DNA of 7,373 nt. Origin: Actinomycetes bacterium (GTDB lineage: Bacteria > Actinomycetota > Actinomycetes > Actinomycetales > Cellulomonadaceae). The stretch spans positions 1 through 7,373 of the forward strand of contig JAEXEM010000403.1 in the NCBI GenBank assembly GCA_023401045.1. The letters run 5' to 3'. The position numbers and the translations under genes are program-made. This document shows positions 1 to 5,652 of the stretch, in pieces (position 1 is the stretch's first letter; the number at the start of each line of letters is the position of its first letter). The notes beneath the pieces were generated by a model that had not been told where the DNA came from, did not search any database, and saw only the letters and a list, made by a program, of their open reading frames with translations.

Positions 1-38
1 AGCAGACGCTGCGGCTGCTCGCGGAGGCGCTCGCCTGA
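1..38 (+). CDS. 3' end of an unidentified gene (partial)
   Basis: Only the last eleven codons are visible, ending in a TGA stop at 36-38, with the reading frame starting at base 3. The encoded tail is QTLRLLAEALA. All eleven sense codons end in G or C, as in the real genes of this window, whereas the other plus frames do not show this. That is the only reason for calling it coding. The gene converges on rlmC. No function can be assigned from so short a tail. Confidence 0.45.
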   Translation, partial: QTLRLLAEALA

Positions 39-69
39 CGCGTCGGCAGCGGCTCGGCGGCGACGCGTC
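37..69 (+). terminator. GC-rich stem-loop at the stop codon of the upstream gene
   Basis: GACGCGTCG (37-45) and CGACGCGTC (61-69) are perfectly complementary, giving a 9-bp stem around a 15-base loop. The stem begins inside the TGA stop codon. There is no T-run after it. GC-rich actinobacterial 3' ends often have such U-less hairpins, so a terminator or mRNA 3'-end role for the upstream gene is plausible but unproven. Confidence 0.4.
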
Positions 70-76
70 CGCGCGG

Positions 77-102
77 ACCCGCCACCCTCGGCGCGGGCGG
101 GT
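77..102. terminator. Possible bidirectional hairpin between convergent genes
   Basis: ACCCGCC (77-83) pairs with GGCGGGT (96-102) around a 12-base loop, ending two bases before the rlmC stop codon (complement of 105-107). It lies between two converging genes, so it could serve either strand. There is no U-tract. An alternative pairing of CCGCGC (69-74) with GCGCGG (91-96) competes with it. In such GC-rich sequence a 7-bp stem is weak evidence. Confidence 0.3.
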
Positions 103-104
103 GG

Positions 105-1229
105 TCAGCGCCGCTCGAGCAGCGTGAGCACCTCGTGGTGCCCGGTGTGCGGGAACATGTCGAGCACCTGCGCGCGGACCGGCCGCAGCGAGGGCATCTG
201 CGCGAGGTCGTGTGCGAGCGACCCGCTGTGGCACGACGAGTAGAGGACGCGCGGCACGCCGCTGCCCTCGAGCCACCGGCTCAGCGGCTCGCCGAGACCT
301 CGTCGCGGCGGGTTGACGACGACGAGGTCGGGGACGTCGGCCGCGGCGAGCGCGAAGGCGGTCGCGTCCCCGGCGACGAACCGGGTGCCGGGCAGGCCGG
401 CGTCGCGGGCGGTGTGCTCGGCGCTCGCGACGGCCTCGGCGCTCGTCTCGACCCCGACGACCTCCCGGCCGTCCCGCGCGAGGTGGAGCGCGAAGCCGCC
501 CACGCCGCAGTAGAGGTCCCACGCCGTGGCGACCTCCGCCTCGTCGGCCCACGCGACGGCCTGCCGGTAGAGCGCGGCGGCGACGTCGGTGTTCGTCTGG
601 AAGAACGAGCGCGGCCGCAGGTGCAGGTCGAGGCCGTTGACCCGCATCCGCAGCGTCGAGCGGTCGGTCAGCAGGATCTCGCGGTCGCCCTCGAGGACGG
701 CGGCGTGCGCGGGCTGGACGTTGACGGAGGCGACGACGAGCGACGGCAGCGCGGACTGCAGGGACGGCAGGTGCTTGCGGATGCGCGCGAGCGCCTCGGT
801 GCTGCGCAGCACGAACCGCACCATGAGCTCGCCGTCGGGCGAGACGGTGACGATGAGGTGCTTGAGCTCGCCGCGGCGGTCCGGCACGTCATAGGGCTCG
901 AGGCGGGCCTCGGTGACGAAGGCTGCCAGGGGCGCGAAGGCCGCCGAGAGCGCATCCGGGTACAGCGGGCACCCCTGGAGGTCGACGCCGAGCCCGTGGG
1001 CGTCGAGGATGCCGAGCGTCGGGGCCTCGACGGTGCCACCGACGACCATCTTCGCCTTGTTGCGGAACCCCGCCTCGGTGCTCGTCACGGTCGGCAGCCA
1101 GGCGACCCCGGCGGGGTCCCCGAGCGCGGTGCGCACCCGGTGGAGCTGGTCGTCGACCTGCTGCGGGTACGGCTGCGCGATGAGGGTGCAGGAGCCGCAC
1201 ACCCCCGCGTCGTGGTACCCGCAGCGCAC
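105..1229 (-). CDS. rlmC: 23S rRNA (uracil-C5)-methyltransferase, RlmC type
   Basis: This is a SAM-dependent RNA methyltransferase of the TrmA/RlmC/RlmD family. In E. coli RlmC makes m5U747 in 23S rRNA; the same target here is inferred. The 374-residue length is one less than E. coli RlmC. The four cysteines of the Fe-S cluster sit at 3, 11, 14 and 87, the same numbers as in E. coli. GFRNKAKMVV (54-63), FFQTN (209-213), the SAM-binding DLYCGVGGF (238-246), NPPRRG (306-311), the catalytic-cysteine region SSCHSGSL (331-338, Cys333) and DMFPHTGHHE (357-366, probable general base Glu366) follow in family order. After the catalytic Cys the usual Asn is His. The GTG start is chosen because it puts the first cysteine at residue 3. 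The frame stays open far upstream, but there it only shadows the repressor gene. No clear Shine-Dalgarno precedes the GTG. The gene lies 23 bases after the repressor stop, so co-transcription or translational coupling is likely. Confidence 0.9.
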   Translation of the reverse strand: MRCGYHDAGVCGSCTLIAQPYPQQVDDQLHRVRTALGDPAGVAWLPTVTSTEAGFRNKAKMVVGGTVEAPTLGILDAHGLGVDLQGCPLYPDALSAAFAPLAAFVTEARLEPYDVPDRRGELKHLIVTVSPDGELMVRFVLRSTEALARIRKHLPSLQSALPSLVVASVNVQPAHAAVLEGDREILLTDRSTLRMRVNGLDLHLRPRSFFQTNTDVAAALYRQAVAWADEAEVATAWDLYCGVGGFALHLARDGREVVGVETSAEAVASAEHTARDAGLPGTRFVAGDATAFALAAADVPDLVVVNPPRRGLGEPLSRWLEGSGVPRVLYSSCHSGSLAHDLAQMPSLRPVRAQVLDMFPHTGHHEVLTLLERR

Positions 1230-1252
1230 CCGACCAGGGTACGCGGCCGGGG

Positions 1253-2266
1253 TCAGGCGCTCGTCGAGCCGCGGACGACGACCCGGGGCTCGACCGTCTC
1301 GACGCCCTCCTCGGTCCCGCCGGCGACGAGGTTCGACAGCCGGGTGGCGGCGCGGCGCCCCATCGTCTCGAACCGCATGTCGACGCTCGTGAGCGCCGGC
1401 CGCGCGCCGGCGACCATCGGCTCCCAGTTGTCGAAGCCGATGACGGCCACGTCGCCCGGCACGTCGACGCCGCGCTCGCGCAGGGTGTCGAGCACGCCAC
1501 GCGCGATCATGTCGCTGCCGGCGACGACGGCGTCGACCCGTGGGTCCGCGTCGAGCGCGGCGGCGGCGCCCGCCCTGCCCCACGCCTCGCTCCACGAACC
1601 GAAGCGCGTCGGGCCCACCTGCTCGAGCCCGGCGTCGGCGAGCGCCTGCGTGATCCCCGTGGCACGGTCCTGGGCGGCGACGTACGTCGGGTCGCCCGAG
1701 ACGTGCGCGATGCGCGTGCGGCCGAGCGTGAGGAGGTGCTCGGTCGCGAGCCGGCCCGCGGTGACGTTGTCGGGCACGACCGAGGCGTCCCGCGGGTCCT
1801 GCGAGGGGGCGTAGGCGTAGACGACCGGGACCGGCACGTCCGGGCCGAGCGACGCCCGGGGGTCGGTCTTCGAGCCGACGACGATGATGCCGTCGACCCG
1901 GCGCCCGAGCAGCGCCCGCAGGTGGTGCTGCTCGCGGATCGCGTCCTCCCGGGCGTCGCAGAGGAACACCGAGGTGCGCCCGGCGCCGAACGCGTCCTCG
2001 GCCCCCATGAGGATCGGCAGGCTGAACCGGCCCTCGAGGTCGTGCGTGAGCAGGCCGACCGTGCCGGTCTGCCCCGCCGTGATGGCGCGCGCCAGGGAGT
2101 TGGGGGTGAAGGAGAGCCGCTCGGCGACCTCCTGGACACGGCGCCGCGTCTCGGGGTGGACGTCGGCCTTGCCGTTGAGCGCCTTCGAGGCCGTCGCCAC
2201 CGAGACCCCGGCGAGCTGCGCGACCTCGCGCAGCGTCACGGGTCGAACCCTGCTGTCGCTCGTCAT
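1253..2266 (-). CDS. LacI-family transcriptional repressor
   Basis: The 337-residue protein has the standard LacI layout. An N-terminal helix-turn-helix (about 10-35, VTLREVAQLAGVSVATASKA) is followed by the hinge helix (about 54-62, TPNSLARAI), with the leucine that normally inserts into the operator centre. A periplasmic-binding-protein-like sensor domain runs from about 67 to 330 and includes DGIIVVGSK, the ribose/LacI-like DNVTAG segment and DVAVIGFDN (272-280). The recognition helix reads VATASKAL rather than the common TVSRVL pattern, so the DNA half-site may be its own variant. The ATG at 2266 is preferred over an upstream start at 2317 because GGAGG lies six bases before it and the HTH then starts at the usual distance. 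The gene is transcribed divergently from the sugar-transport and GH127 operon, the usual arrangement for a local repressor. The inducer is inferred to be L-arabinose or a beta-arabino-oligosaccharide; nothing in the sequence proves the ligand. Confidence 0.93.
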   Translation of the reverse strand: MTSDSRVRPVTLREVAQLAGVSVATASKALNGKADVHPETRRRVQEVAERLSFTPNSLARAITAGQTGTVGLLTHDLEGRFSLPILMGAEDAFGAGRTSVFLCDAREDAIREQHHLRALLGRRVDGIIVVGSKTDPRASLGPDVPVPVVYAYAPSQDPRDASVVPDNVTAGRLATEHLLTLGRTRIAHVSGDPTYVAAQDRATGITQALADAGLEQVGPTRFGSWSEAWGRAGAAAALDADPRVDAVVAGSDMIARGVLDTLRERGVDVPGDVAVIGFDNWEPMVAGARPALTSVDMRFETMGRRAATRLSNLVAGGTEEGVETVEPRVVVRGSTSA

Positions 2267-2328
2267 CGTGCCTCCGTCCCCGTCCCGGTGCTGCGCCCAG
2301 CGGGTGCCCCGCACCACGACTGCCCCAC

Positions 2329-2358
2329 ATCATGCCCGAAAATCGCGAAACCCGTCAC
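2329..2358 (-). promoter_or_regulatory. Possible promoter of the repressor gene
   Basis: On the minus strand GTGACG (complement of 2353-2358) and CATGAT (complement of 2329-2334) match the -35 and -10 consensus at four of six positions each. They are 18 bases apart and would start a transcript about 55 bases before the repressor ATG. The spacer contains CCGAAAA (2336-2342), the same half-site sequence as in the candidate operator at 2392-2407, so weak autoregulation is possible. The promoter match is modest. Confidence 0.3.
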
Positions 2359-2360
2359 GG

Positions 2361-2390
2361 TTGACCACCCCGGATTTGCAGTGCTAGCGT
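2361..2390 (+). promoter_or_regulatory. Predicted promoter of the sugar-transport/GH127 operon
   Basis: TTGACC (2361-2366) is a five-of-six match to the -35 consensus. After 18 bases comes TAGCGT (2385-2390), a -10 of the TAnnnT type often seen in actinobacteria, preceded by TGC (2382-2384) as in an extended -10. Transcription would begin near 2396-2398, leaving a leader of about 145 bases before the binding-protein start. It is the most AT-rich stretch in the window, which fits a control region. Confidence 0.6.
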
Positions 2391-2391
2391 C

Positions 2392-2407
2392 CCGAAACGG
2401 TTTTCGG
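2392..2407. promoter_or_regulatory. Candidate LacI-type operator over the transcription start
   Basis: CCGAAA (2392-2397) and TTTCGG (2402-2407) form a 6-bp inverted repeat around CGGT. LacI-family operators are palindromes of about 14-18 bp, many with A-rich/T-rich half-sites around a CG centre. This one fits in size and half-site, but its centre is not symmetric. It covers the predicted start point of the operon promoter, where a bound repressor would block transcription. The divergent LacI gene is the natural candidate to bind it. Confidence 0.5.
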
Positions 2408-2540
2408 TCACTTTCGACCGACGGTGGTGACACCGGCCCGCCGCAGCGTGGCGGCGACGGGCGACCGGCACGACGACGACGACGGCCACGGCCCGGGACC
2501 CCCACCGACGCCGACCGTCCCGACCACAGGAGCCCGGTTG
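2397..2540 (+). promoter_or_regulatory. Structured 5' leader of the operon
   Basis: No gene is seen here. The expected leader RNA can form UCGGUC/GACCGA (2404-2409 with 2416-2421). Directly abutting it is CGGUG-GUGA-CACCG (2422-2435), which has a GNRA-type tetraloop. A third stem is CCGCC/GGCGG (2438-2442 with 2450-2454). A short (GAC)4 repeat lies at 2472-2483. AGGAG at 2528-2532 is the ribosome-binding site of the next gene. No riboswitch family is recognised and no leader peptide is convincing. Short stems are common by chance at this GC content. Confidence 0.35.
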
Positions 2541-3845
2541 ATGGACATCAACGGCAACGACGCACGGCCCACTCCTCGCCGCCCCAGGCTGGCGCTCACC
2601 TCGCTCCTCGCGGCCGGCGGCCTGCTGCTCGCCGCCTGCTCGGGCGGCACCGGCGCCGGCGGCGCGGCCGACCCGACCGAGGGCTCGTCCGGTGGGACCG
2701 GCGGCGGCACCGTCACGGTCTGGCACTACTTCTCCGACCCCAACCAGGTGCGACTCATGGACGAGTACGCCGCCGCCTTCGAGGAGGCGAAGGACGGCGT
2801 CACCGTCGAGAACGTCTTCGTCCCCTACGACCAGATGAACTCCAAGCTCGTCTCCGCCGCAGGTGCGAAGACCGGCCCCGACGTCGTCGTCTTCAACGGC
2901 GCCGACGCCGCGACCCTCGCCCTCGGCGGCGCACTCGCCCCGCTCGACGACTACTGGGCCGGGTTCGCCGACGCCGACCAGCTCCCCGAGTCGGTCGTCC
3001 ACTCCCTCGACGGCACGACGTACGCCGTCCAGGGCTACGTCAACCTCCTCGGCCTCTGGTACAACGCCGACATCCTCGGCGAGATCGGCGTCGAGCCGCC
3101 CACGACGATGGACGAGCTCGAGGACGCCATGTCGAAGGCCGCGGCCGCCGGCTACGGCGGCATCACCCTCTCGGGCCTGCCGCAGTCGCAGGGCGAGTGG
3201 CAGGCCTACCCGTGGATCTCCTCGGAGGGCTTCACGTACGACGACCCGCAGGTCGACGCGCTCGCCGCAGGCCTGACCCGGGTGCGCTCGTGGGTCGAGA
3301 ACGGCTGGCTCAGCCAGGAGGCCGTCACCTGGGACCAGACGGTGCCGTTCCAGCAGTTCGCGGCCGGGCGCTCGGCGTTCGCGGCCAACGGCAACTGGCA
3401 GATGGGCACCGCCGCCTCGGACGCGCAGTTCGAGTACGGCGTCGTCCCGCTGCCCCTGTCGGCGGACGGCGGGGTCTACCTCGGCGGCGAGGGCCAGGGC
3501 ATCGGCGCGTTCAGCAAGAACCCCGACCTCGCGTGGGAGTACCTCGCGGCGACCTACCTCGACGCCGAGGGCCAGCTCCTCGCCCCGGAGATCGTCGGCT
3601 CGCTGCCCTCGCGCGCCGACGCGGCCGAGGCGGACGTCGTCACCGGCAACGCGCTGCTCGACCCGTTCGCGCAGACCATCACCCGGTTCGGTGCGTCCTA
3701 CCCCTCGCCCGCCGTGCCGCCGGCCGCCGTCGCCGACGTGCAGCTGACGGTCGGCCAGGCGTGGAGCGCGGCCATCGGCGGGCAGAAGTCGCCGCAGCAG
3801 GCCGCCGAGGACGCGGTCGCGGCCCTCGCCACCCTGCTCGACTGA
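2541..3845 (+). CDS. Lipoprotein sugar-binding protein of an ABC importer
   Basis: This 434-residue protein is an extracellular solute-binding protein of family 1, the maltose-binding type. It would be anchored to the outer face of the membrane by lipidation. Residues 1-33 form a lipoprotein signal peptide: a basic stretch (RRPR, 13-16), a hydrophobic core (LTSLLAAGGLLLAA) and the lipobox LAAC with the lipidated cysteine at 33. A flexible Gly/Ser/Thr-rich linker runs to about 56. The binding domain then starts with the family-typical VTVWHYFSDP (57-66) and shows PDVVVFNG (113-120), GLWYNADILGEIG (171-183) and aromatic residues (WQAYPWIS, WVENGW, GNWQMG) of the kind that line sugar pockets. 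The ATG at 2541 is chosen because AGGAG lies eight bases before it and the signal peptide then has normal length; an in-frame GTG at 2424 would add 39 non-signal residues. It is the first gene of the operon with both permeases and GH127, so the ligand is probably an arabinofuranose-containing oligosaccharide (inferred). Confidence 0.93.
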   Translation: MDINGNDARPTPRRPRLALTSLLAAGGLLLAACSGGTGAGGAADPTEGSSGGTGGGTVTVWHYFSDPNQVRLMDEYAAAFEEAKDGVTVENVFVPYDQMNSKLVSAAGAKTGPDVVVFNGADAATLALGGALAPLDDYWAGFADADQLPESVVHSLDGTTYAVQGYVNLLGLWYNADILGEIGVEPPTTMDELEDAMSKAAAAGYGGITLSGLPQSQGEWQAYPWISSEGFTYDDPQVDALAAGLTRVRSWVENGWLSQEAVTWDQTVPFQQFAAGRSAFAANGNWQMGTAASDAQFEYGVVPLPLSADGGVYLGGEGQGIGAFSKNPDLAWEYLAATYLDAEGQLLAPEIVGSLPSRADAAEADVVTGNALLDPFAQTITRFGASYPSPAVPPAAVADVQLTVGQAWSAAIGGQKSPQQAAEDAVAALATLLD

Positions 3846-3855
3846 CCCACCCGGC

Positions 3856-3875
3856 CGCGCCCGGTCGGCGGCGCG
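3856..3875 (+). promoter_or_regulatory. Stem-loop just after the binding-protein gene
   Basis: CGCGCC (3856-3861) pairs with GGCGCG (3870-3875) around an 8-base loop, 11 bases past the stop codon. Hairpins after the first gene of sugar-importer operons can protect the binding-protein mRNA or reduce read-through. This stem shares base 3875 with the Shine-Dalgarno hairpin and is incompatible with the long 14-bp pairing described separately. Confidence 0.35.
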
Positions 3876-3946
3876 ACCTCGACCCGGAGGTCCTCATGAC
3901 CACCACGACCGCACCGCCGACCGGGCGGGCCACCACCCGCCCGGTC
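3858..3946 (+). promoter_or_regulatory. Competing-stem region enclosing the permease ribosome-binding site
   Basis: CGCCCGGTCGGCGG (3858-3871) is perfectly complementary to CCGCCGACCGGGCG (3914-3927). The 42-base loop holds the permease Shine-Dalgarno sequence (GGAGG, 3886-3890) and its ATG (3896-3898). Within the loop GACCTC (3875-3880) can pair with GAGGTC (3887-3892) and so cover most of the Shine-Dalgarno. The 3' arm can instead pair downstream: GACCGGGCGGG (3919-3929) with CCCGCCCGGTC (3936-3946), 11 bp around a 6-base loop. The complementarity is directly visible. A role in setting the binding-protein to permease ratio is inference. Confidence 0.5.
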
Positions 3947-4837
3947 CCGGGCCGTAGACGGCTGCACGCACCGCAGCGCCGTCTCGTCTTCCTCCTGCCG
4001 GCCGCGCTGTTCCTCGGCGCGCTGAGCATCTACCCGCTGCTCACGCTGCTGCGGATGGCCTTCTCCGACGTCACCGCCCGCACGCTCAACGCCGGGTGGG
4101 CGTTCGTCGGGCTCGACAACTTCACCGCAGGGCTCGCGTCCGGCGAGACGACGTCCGCGCTGTGGCGCACGGTGGGGTTCGTCGTCGTCGTCACCGTGCT
4201 CGGCATGGCTCTCGGGCTCGGCGGGGCCATCGCGCTGCGCACGTCGGGCCGCTGGTCCGGCGCGCTCCTCGCGCTCATGGTCTTCGTCTGGGCGCTGCCG
4301 CCGGTCGTCAACGGCTCGGTGTGGAAGTTCCTGCTCGCCAACGACGGCCTCGTCAACACCGTGCTCCTCGGCACGGGGCTGCGGGACACCCCCGCCCCCT
4401 TCCTCTACGACCAGCGCTGGGCGCTGCTGTCGGTCGCGTTCGTCAACGCGTTCGCGGTCATCCCGTTCAACGCGCTCGTCTACCGGGCCGCGCTGCTCAC
4501 CATCGACCCCGAGGTGTTCGAGGCCGCGCAGCTCGACGGCGCGACGAAGTCCCAGCAGGTGCGGCACATCATGGTCCCGTCGGTGCGCCCGACGACCCTC
4601 GTGCTGCTCATCCTCACGCTCGTCTACGGGCTGCGGAGCTTCGACTTCATCTACGTCATGACGTACGGCGGCCCCGGCACCGCGACGAACACCCTGCCGT
4701 TCCTCGGCTACCTCCAGGCGTTCGTCCGATACGACTACGGGCTCGGTGCCGCGACCTCGGTCGTCGCCGTCGCCGGTGTCCTCGTGCTCGCGGTGCTCTA
4801 CGCCCGCAGCATCCGCAAGGAGGAGGCGCACGGATGA
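3896..4837 (+). CDS. ABC sugar permease, MalF/UgpA type
   Basis: This 313-residue integral membrane protein is one of the two pore subunits of a carbohydrate importer. After a cytoplasmic tail rich in Thr, Pro and Arg (1-29), hydrophobic segments lie near 30-52, 91-114, 122-142, 176-198, 232-255 and 285-304, giving six membrane spans. The EAA loop that docks on the ATPase is clear: EAAQLDGATKSQQ (209-221) followed by IMVP (225-228). The segment YGGPGTATNTL (257-267) is typical of sugar-importer permeases of this class. GGAGG at 3886-3890 lies five bases before the ATG; no other plausible start exists before the first span. The reading frame also stays open upstream, but only as a shadow of other genes. 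The TGA overlaps the next gene's ATG, so the two permeases should be made in equal amounts. The start codon and first 17 codons lie in an unusual set of competing stems. Confidence 0.94.
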   Translation: MTTTTAPPTGRATTRPVPGRRRLHAPQRRLVFLLPAALFLGALSIYPLLTLLRMAFSDVTARTLNAGWAFVGLDNFTAGLASGETTSALWRTVGFVVVVTVLGMALGLGGAIALRTSGRWSGALLALMVFVWALPPVVNGSVWKFLLANDGLVNTVLLGTGLRDTPAPFLYDQRWALLSVAFVNAFAVIPFNALVYRAALLTIDPEVFEAAQLDGATKSQQVRHIMVPSVRPTTLVLLILTLVYGLRSFDFIYVMTYGGPGTATNTLPFLGYLQAFVRYDYGLGAATSVVAVAGVLVLAVLYARSIRKEEAHG

Positions 4838-5652
4838 ACGAGATCAAGGCCGGCCCGGTCGCCGTGGCGACGAAGGCCCTGCTCACCCTCATGTACGGGG
4901 TGCCGATCCTCTGGATCGTCGTCACGTCGCTCAAGAGCTCGGCGGACGTGTTCGACCGCGGCTCGACGTTCCTCTTCACCCCCACGCTCGACGCGTACGC
5001 CGACGCCCTCACCCCCGAGCTGTGGCGGGCGCTCGCGCAGTCGGCGACCATCGCCGTCGGCGCGACCGCCATCGTCCTGCTCGTCGCGGTGCCGGCGGCG
5101 TACGGGCTGGCCCGCACCACCGGGTGGCTGCCCACCCTCGGGCTGGGGCTGCTCATCGTCCTGCAGATGATGCCGCAGACGGCCAACGTCATCCCGCTGT
5201 TCCAGGTGTTCAGCGGGTGGCGCATCCTCGACACGACGCTCGCGGTCGTGCTCGCCGACGCCGCGCTGCTCTCGCCGTTCGCGACGCTGCTGCTGCGCCC
5301 GTTCTTCCGCTCGGTGCCGCCCTCGCTCGAGGAGGCGTCGGCGATCGACGGTGCGGGGATGTTCCGCAGCTTCTGGTCGGTCGCGCTGCCGGTCGCCCGC
5401 AACGGGCTCTTCACCGTCGGCACGCTCATCTTCCTGCTCGCGTGGGGCGAGTTCCTCTACGCGGTCAACCTCTACCTCACCCCCGGCCGCTACCCGCTGA
5501 GCGCGCTGCTCGCGCAGCAGGTCTCGGCGTTCGGCATCAACTGGCCCGGCCTCATGGCGCTCGCCGTGCTGACGTCGGTCCCCATCCTCGTCGTCTTCAG
5601 CCTCACGTACCGCCAGCTCAAGGACGGGCTCACGGTCGGCGCCGTCAAGTAG
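4834..5652 (+). CDS. ABC sugar permease, MalG/UgpE type
   Basis: This is the second pore subunit, 272 residues, normal for the MalG class. Six hydrophobic segments are visible near 13-32, 71-93, 101-123, 133-155, 189-211 and 238-259. After the fourth comes the EAA loop, EEASAIDGAGMFRSF (166-180), followed by VALP (183-186). LLAWGEFLYAVNL (211-223) and the C-terminal RQLKDGLTVGAVK are hallmarks of the family: an aromatic-rich span end and the conserved GLT-GAVK tail. The ATG shares four bases (ATGA, 4834-4837) with the upstream stop, and the strong Shine-Dalgarno AAGGAGGAGG (4817-4826) sits seven bases upstream inside the first permease gene. Translational coupling is therefore almost certain. 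No ATPase gene follows. In actinobacteria such importers commonly borrow an MsiK-like ATPase from elsewhere in the genome. Confidence 0.94.
   Translation: MNEIKAGPVAVATKALLTLMYGVPILWIVVTSLKSSADVFDRGSTFLFTPTLDAYADALTPELWRALAQSATIAVGATAIVLLVAVPAAYGLARTTGWLPTLGLGLLIVLQMMPQTANVIPLFQVFSGWRILDTTLAVVLADAALLSPFATLLLRPFFRSVPPSLEEASAIDGAGMFRSFWSVALPVARNGLFTVGTLIFLLAWGEFLYAVNLYLTPGRYPLSALLAQQVSAFGINWPGLMALAVLTSVPILVVFSLTYRQLKDGLTVGAVK

Noticed and set aside
1394..1412. Inverted repeat CGCCGGC/GCCGGCG inside the LacI gene
   Set aside because: It lies wholly in coding sequence, is explained by Ala/Gly/Arg codons, and has no terminator or promoter context.
135..1814. Long plus-strand open frame opposite rlmC and the repressor gene
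   Set aside because: It is antisense to two genes with clear family motifs. Its product is low-complexity Arg/Gly/Val/Asp sequence typical of GC-rich shadow frames, with no recognisable domain.
2303..2315. GGTGC-CCC-GCACC palindrome in the repressor leader
   Set aside because: Five-base arms in GC-rich sequence are expected by chance, and it shares no half-site with the candidate operator.
2267..2317. Earlier ATG for the LacI protein at 2317
   Set aside because: It would add 17 residues before the HTH. The ATG at 2266 has GGAGG at ideal distance and gives a normal N-terminus.
1230..2333. Extending rlmC upstream into a 742-residue protein
   Set aside because: The extra N-terminus is only the out-of-frame reading of the LacI gene. 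The GTG at 1229 gives the exact RlmC length and cysteine numbering.
2415..2517. CGACCG repeated at 2415, 2462 and 2512 in the operon leader
   Set aside because: The spacing is unequal (47 and 50 bases) and the hexamer is common in such GC-rich sequence, so no tandem operator array is claimed.
2424..2540. Earlier in-frame GTG start for the binding protein
   Set aside because: It would put a polar, Asp- and Pro-rich stretch before the signal peptide, destroying its layout. AGGAG is correctly spaced from the ATG at 2541.
2574..2640. Twin-arginine signal in the binding protein (RRPRLAL)
   Set aside because: The position after RR-x should be hydrophobic but is Arg. The peptide fits an ordinary Sec lipoprotein signal.
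3698..4831. Minus-strand open frame opposite the first permease
   Set aside because: The translation is highly charged low-complexity sequence. The plus strand has six membrane spans and an EAA loop.
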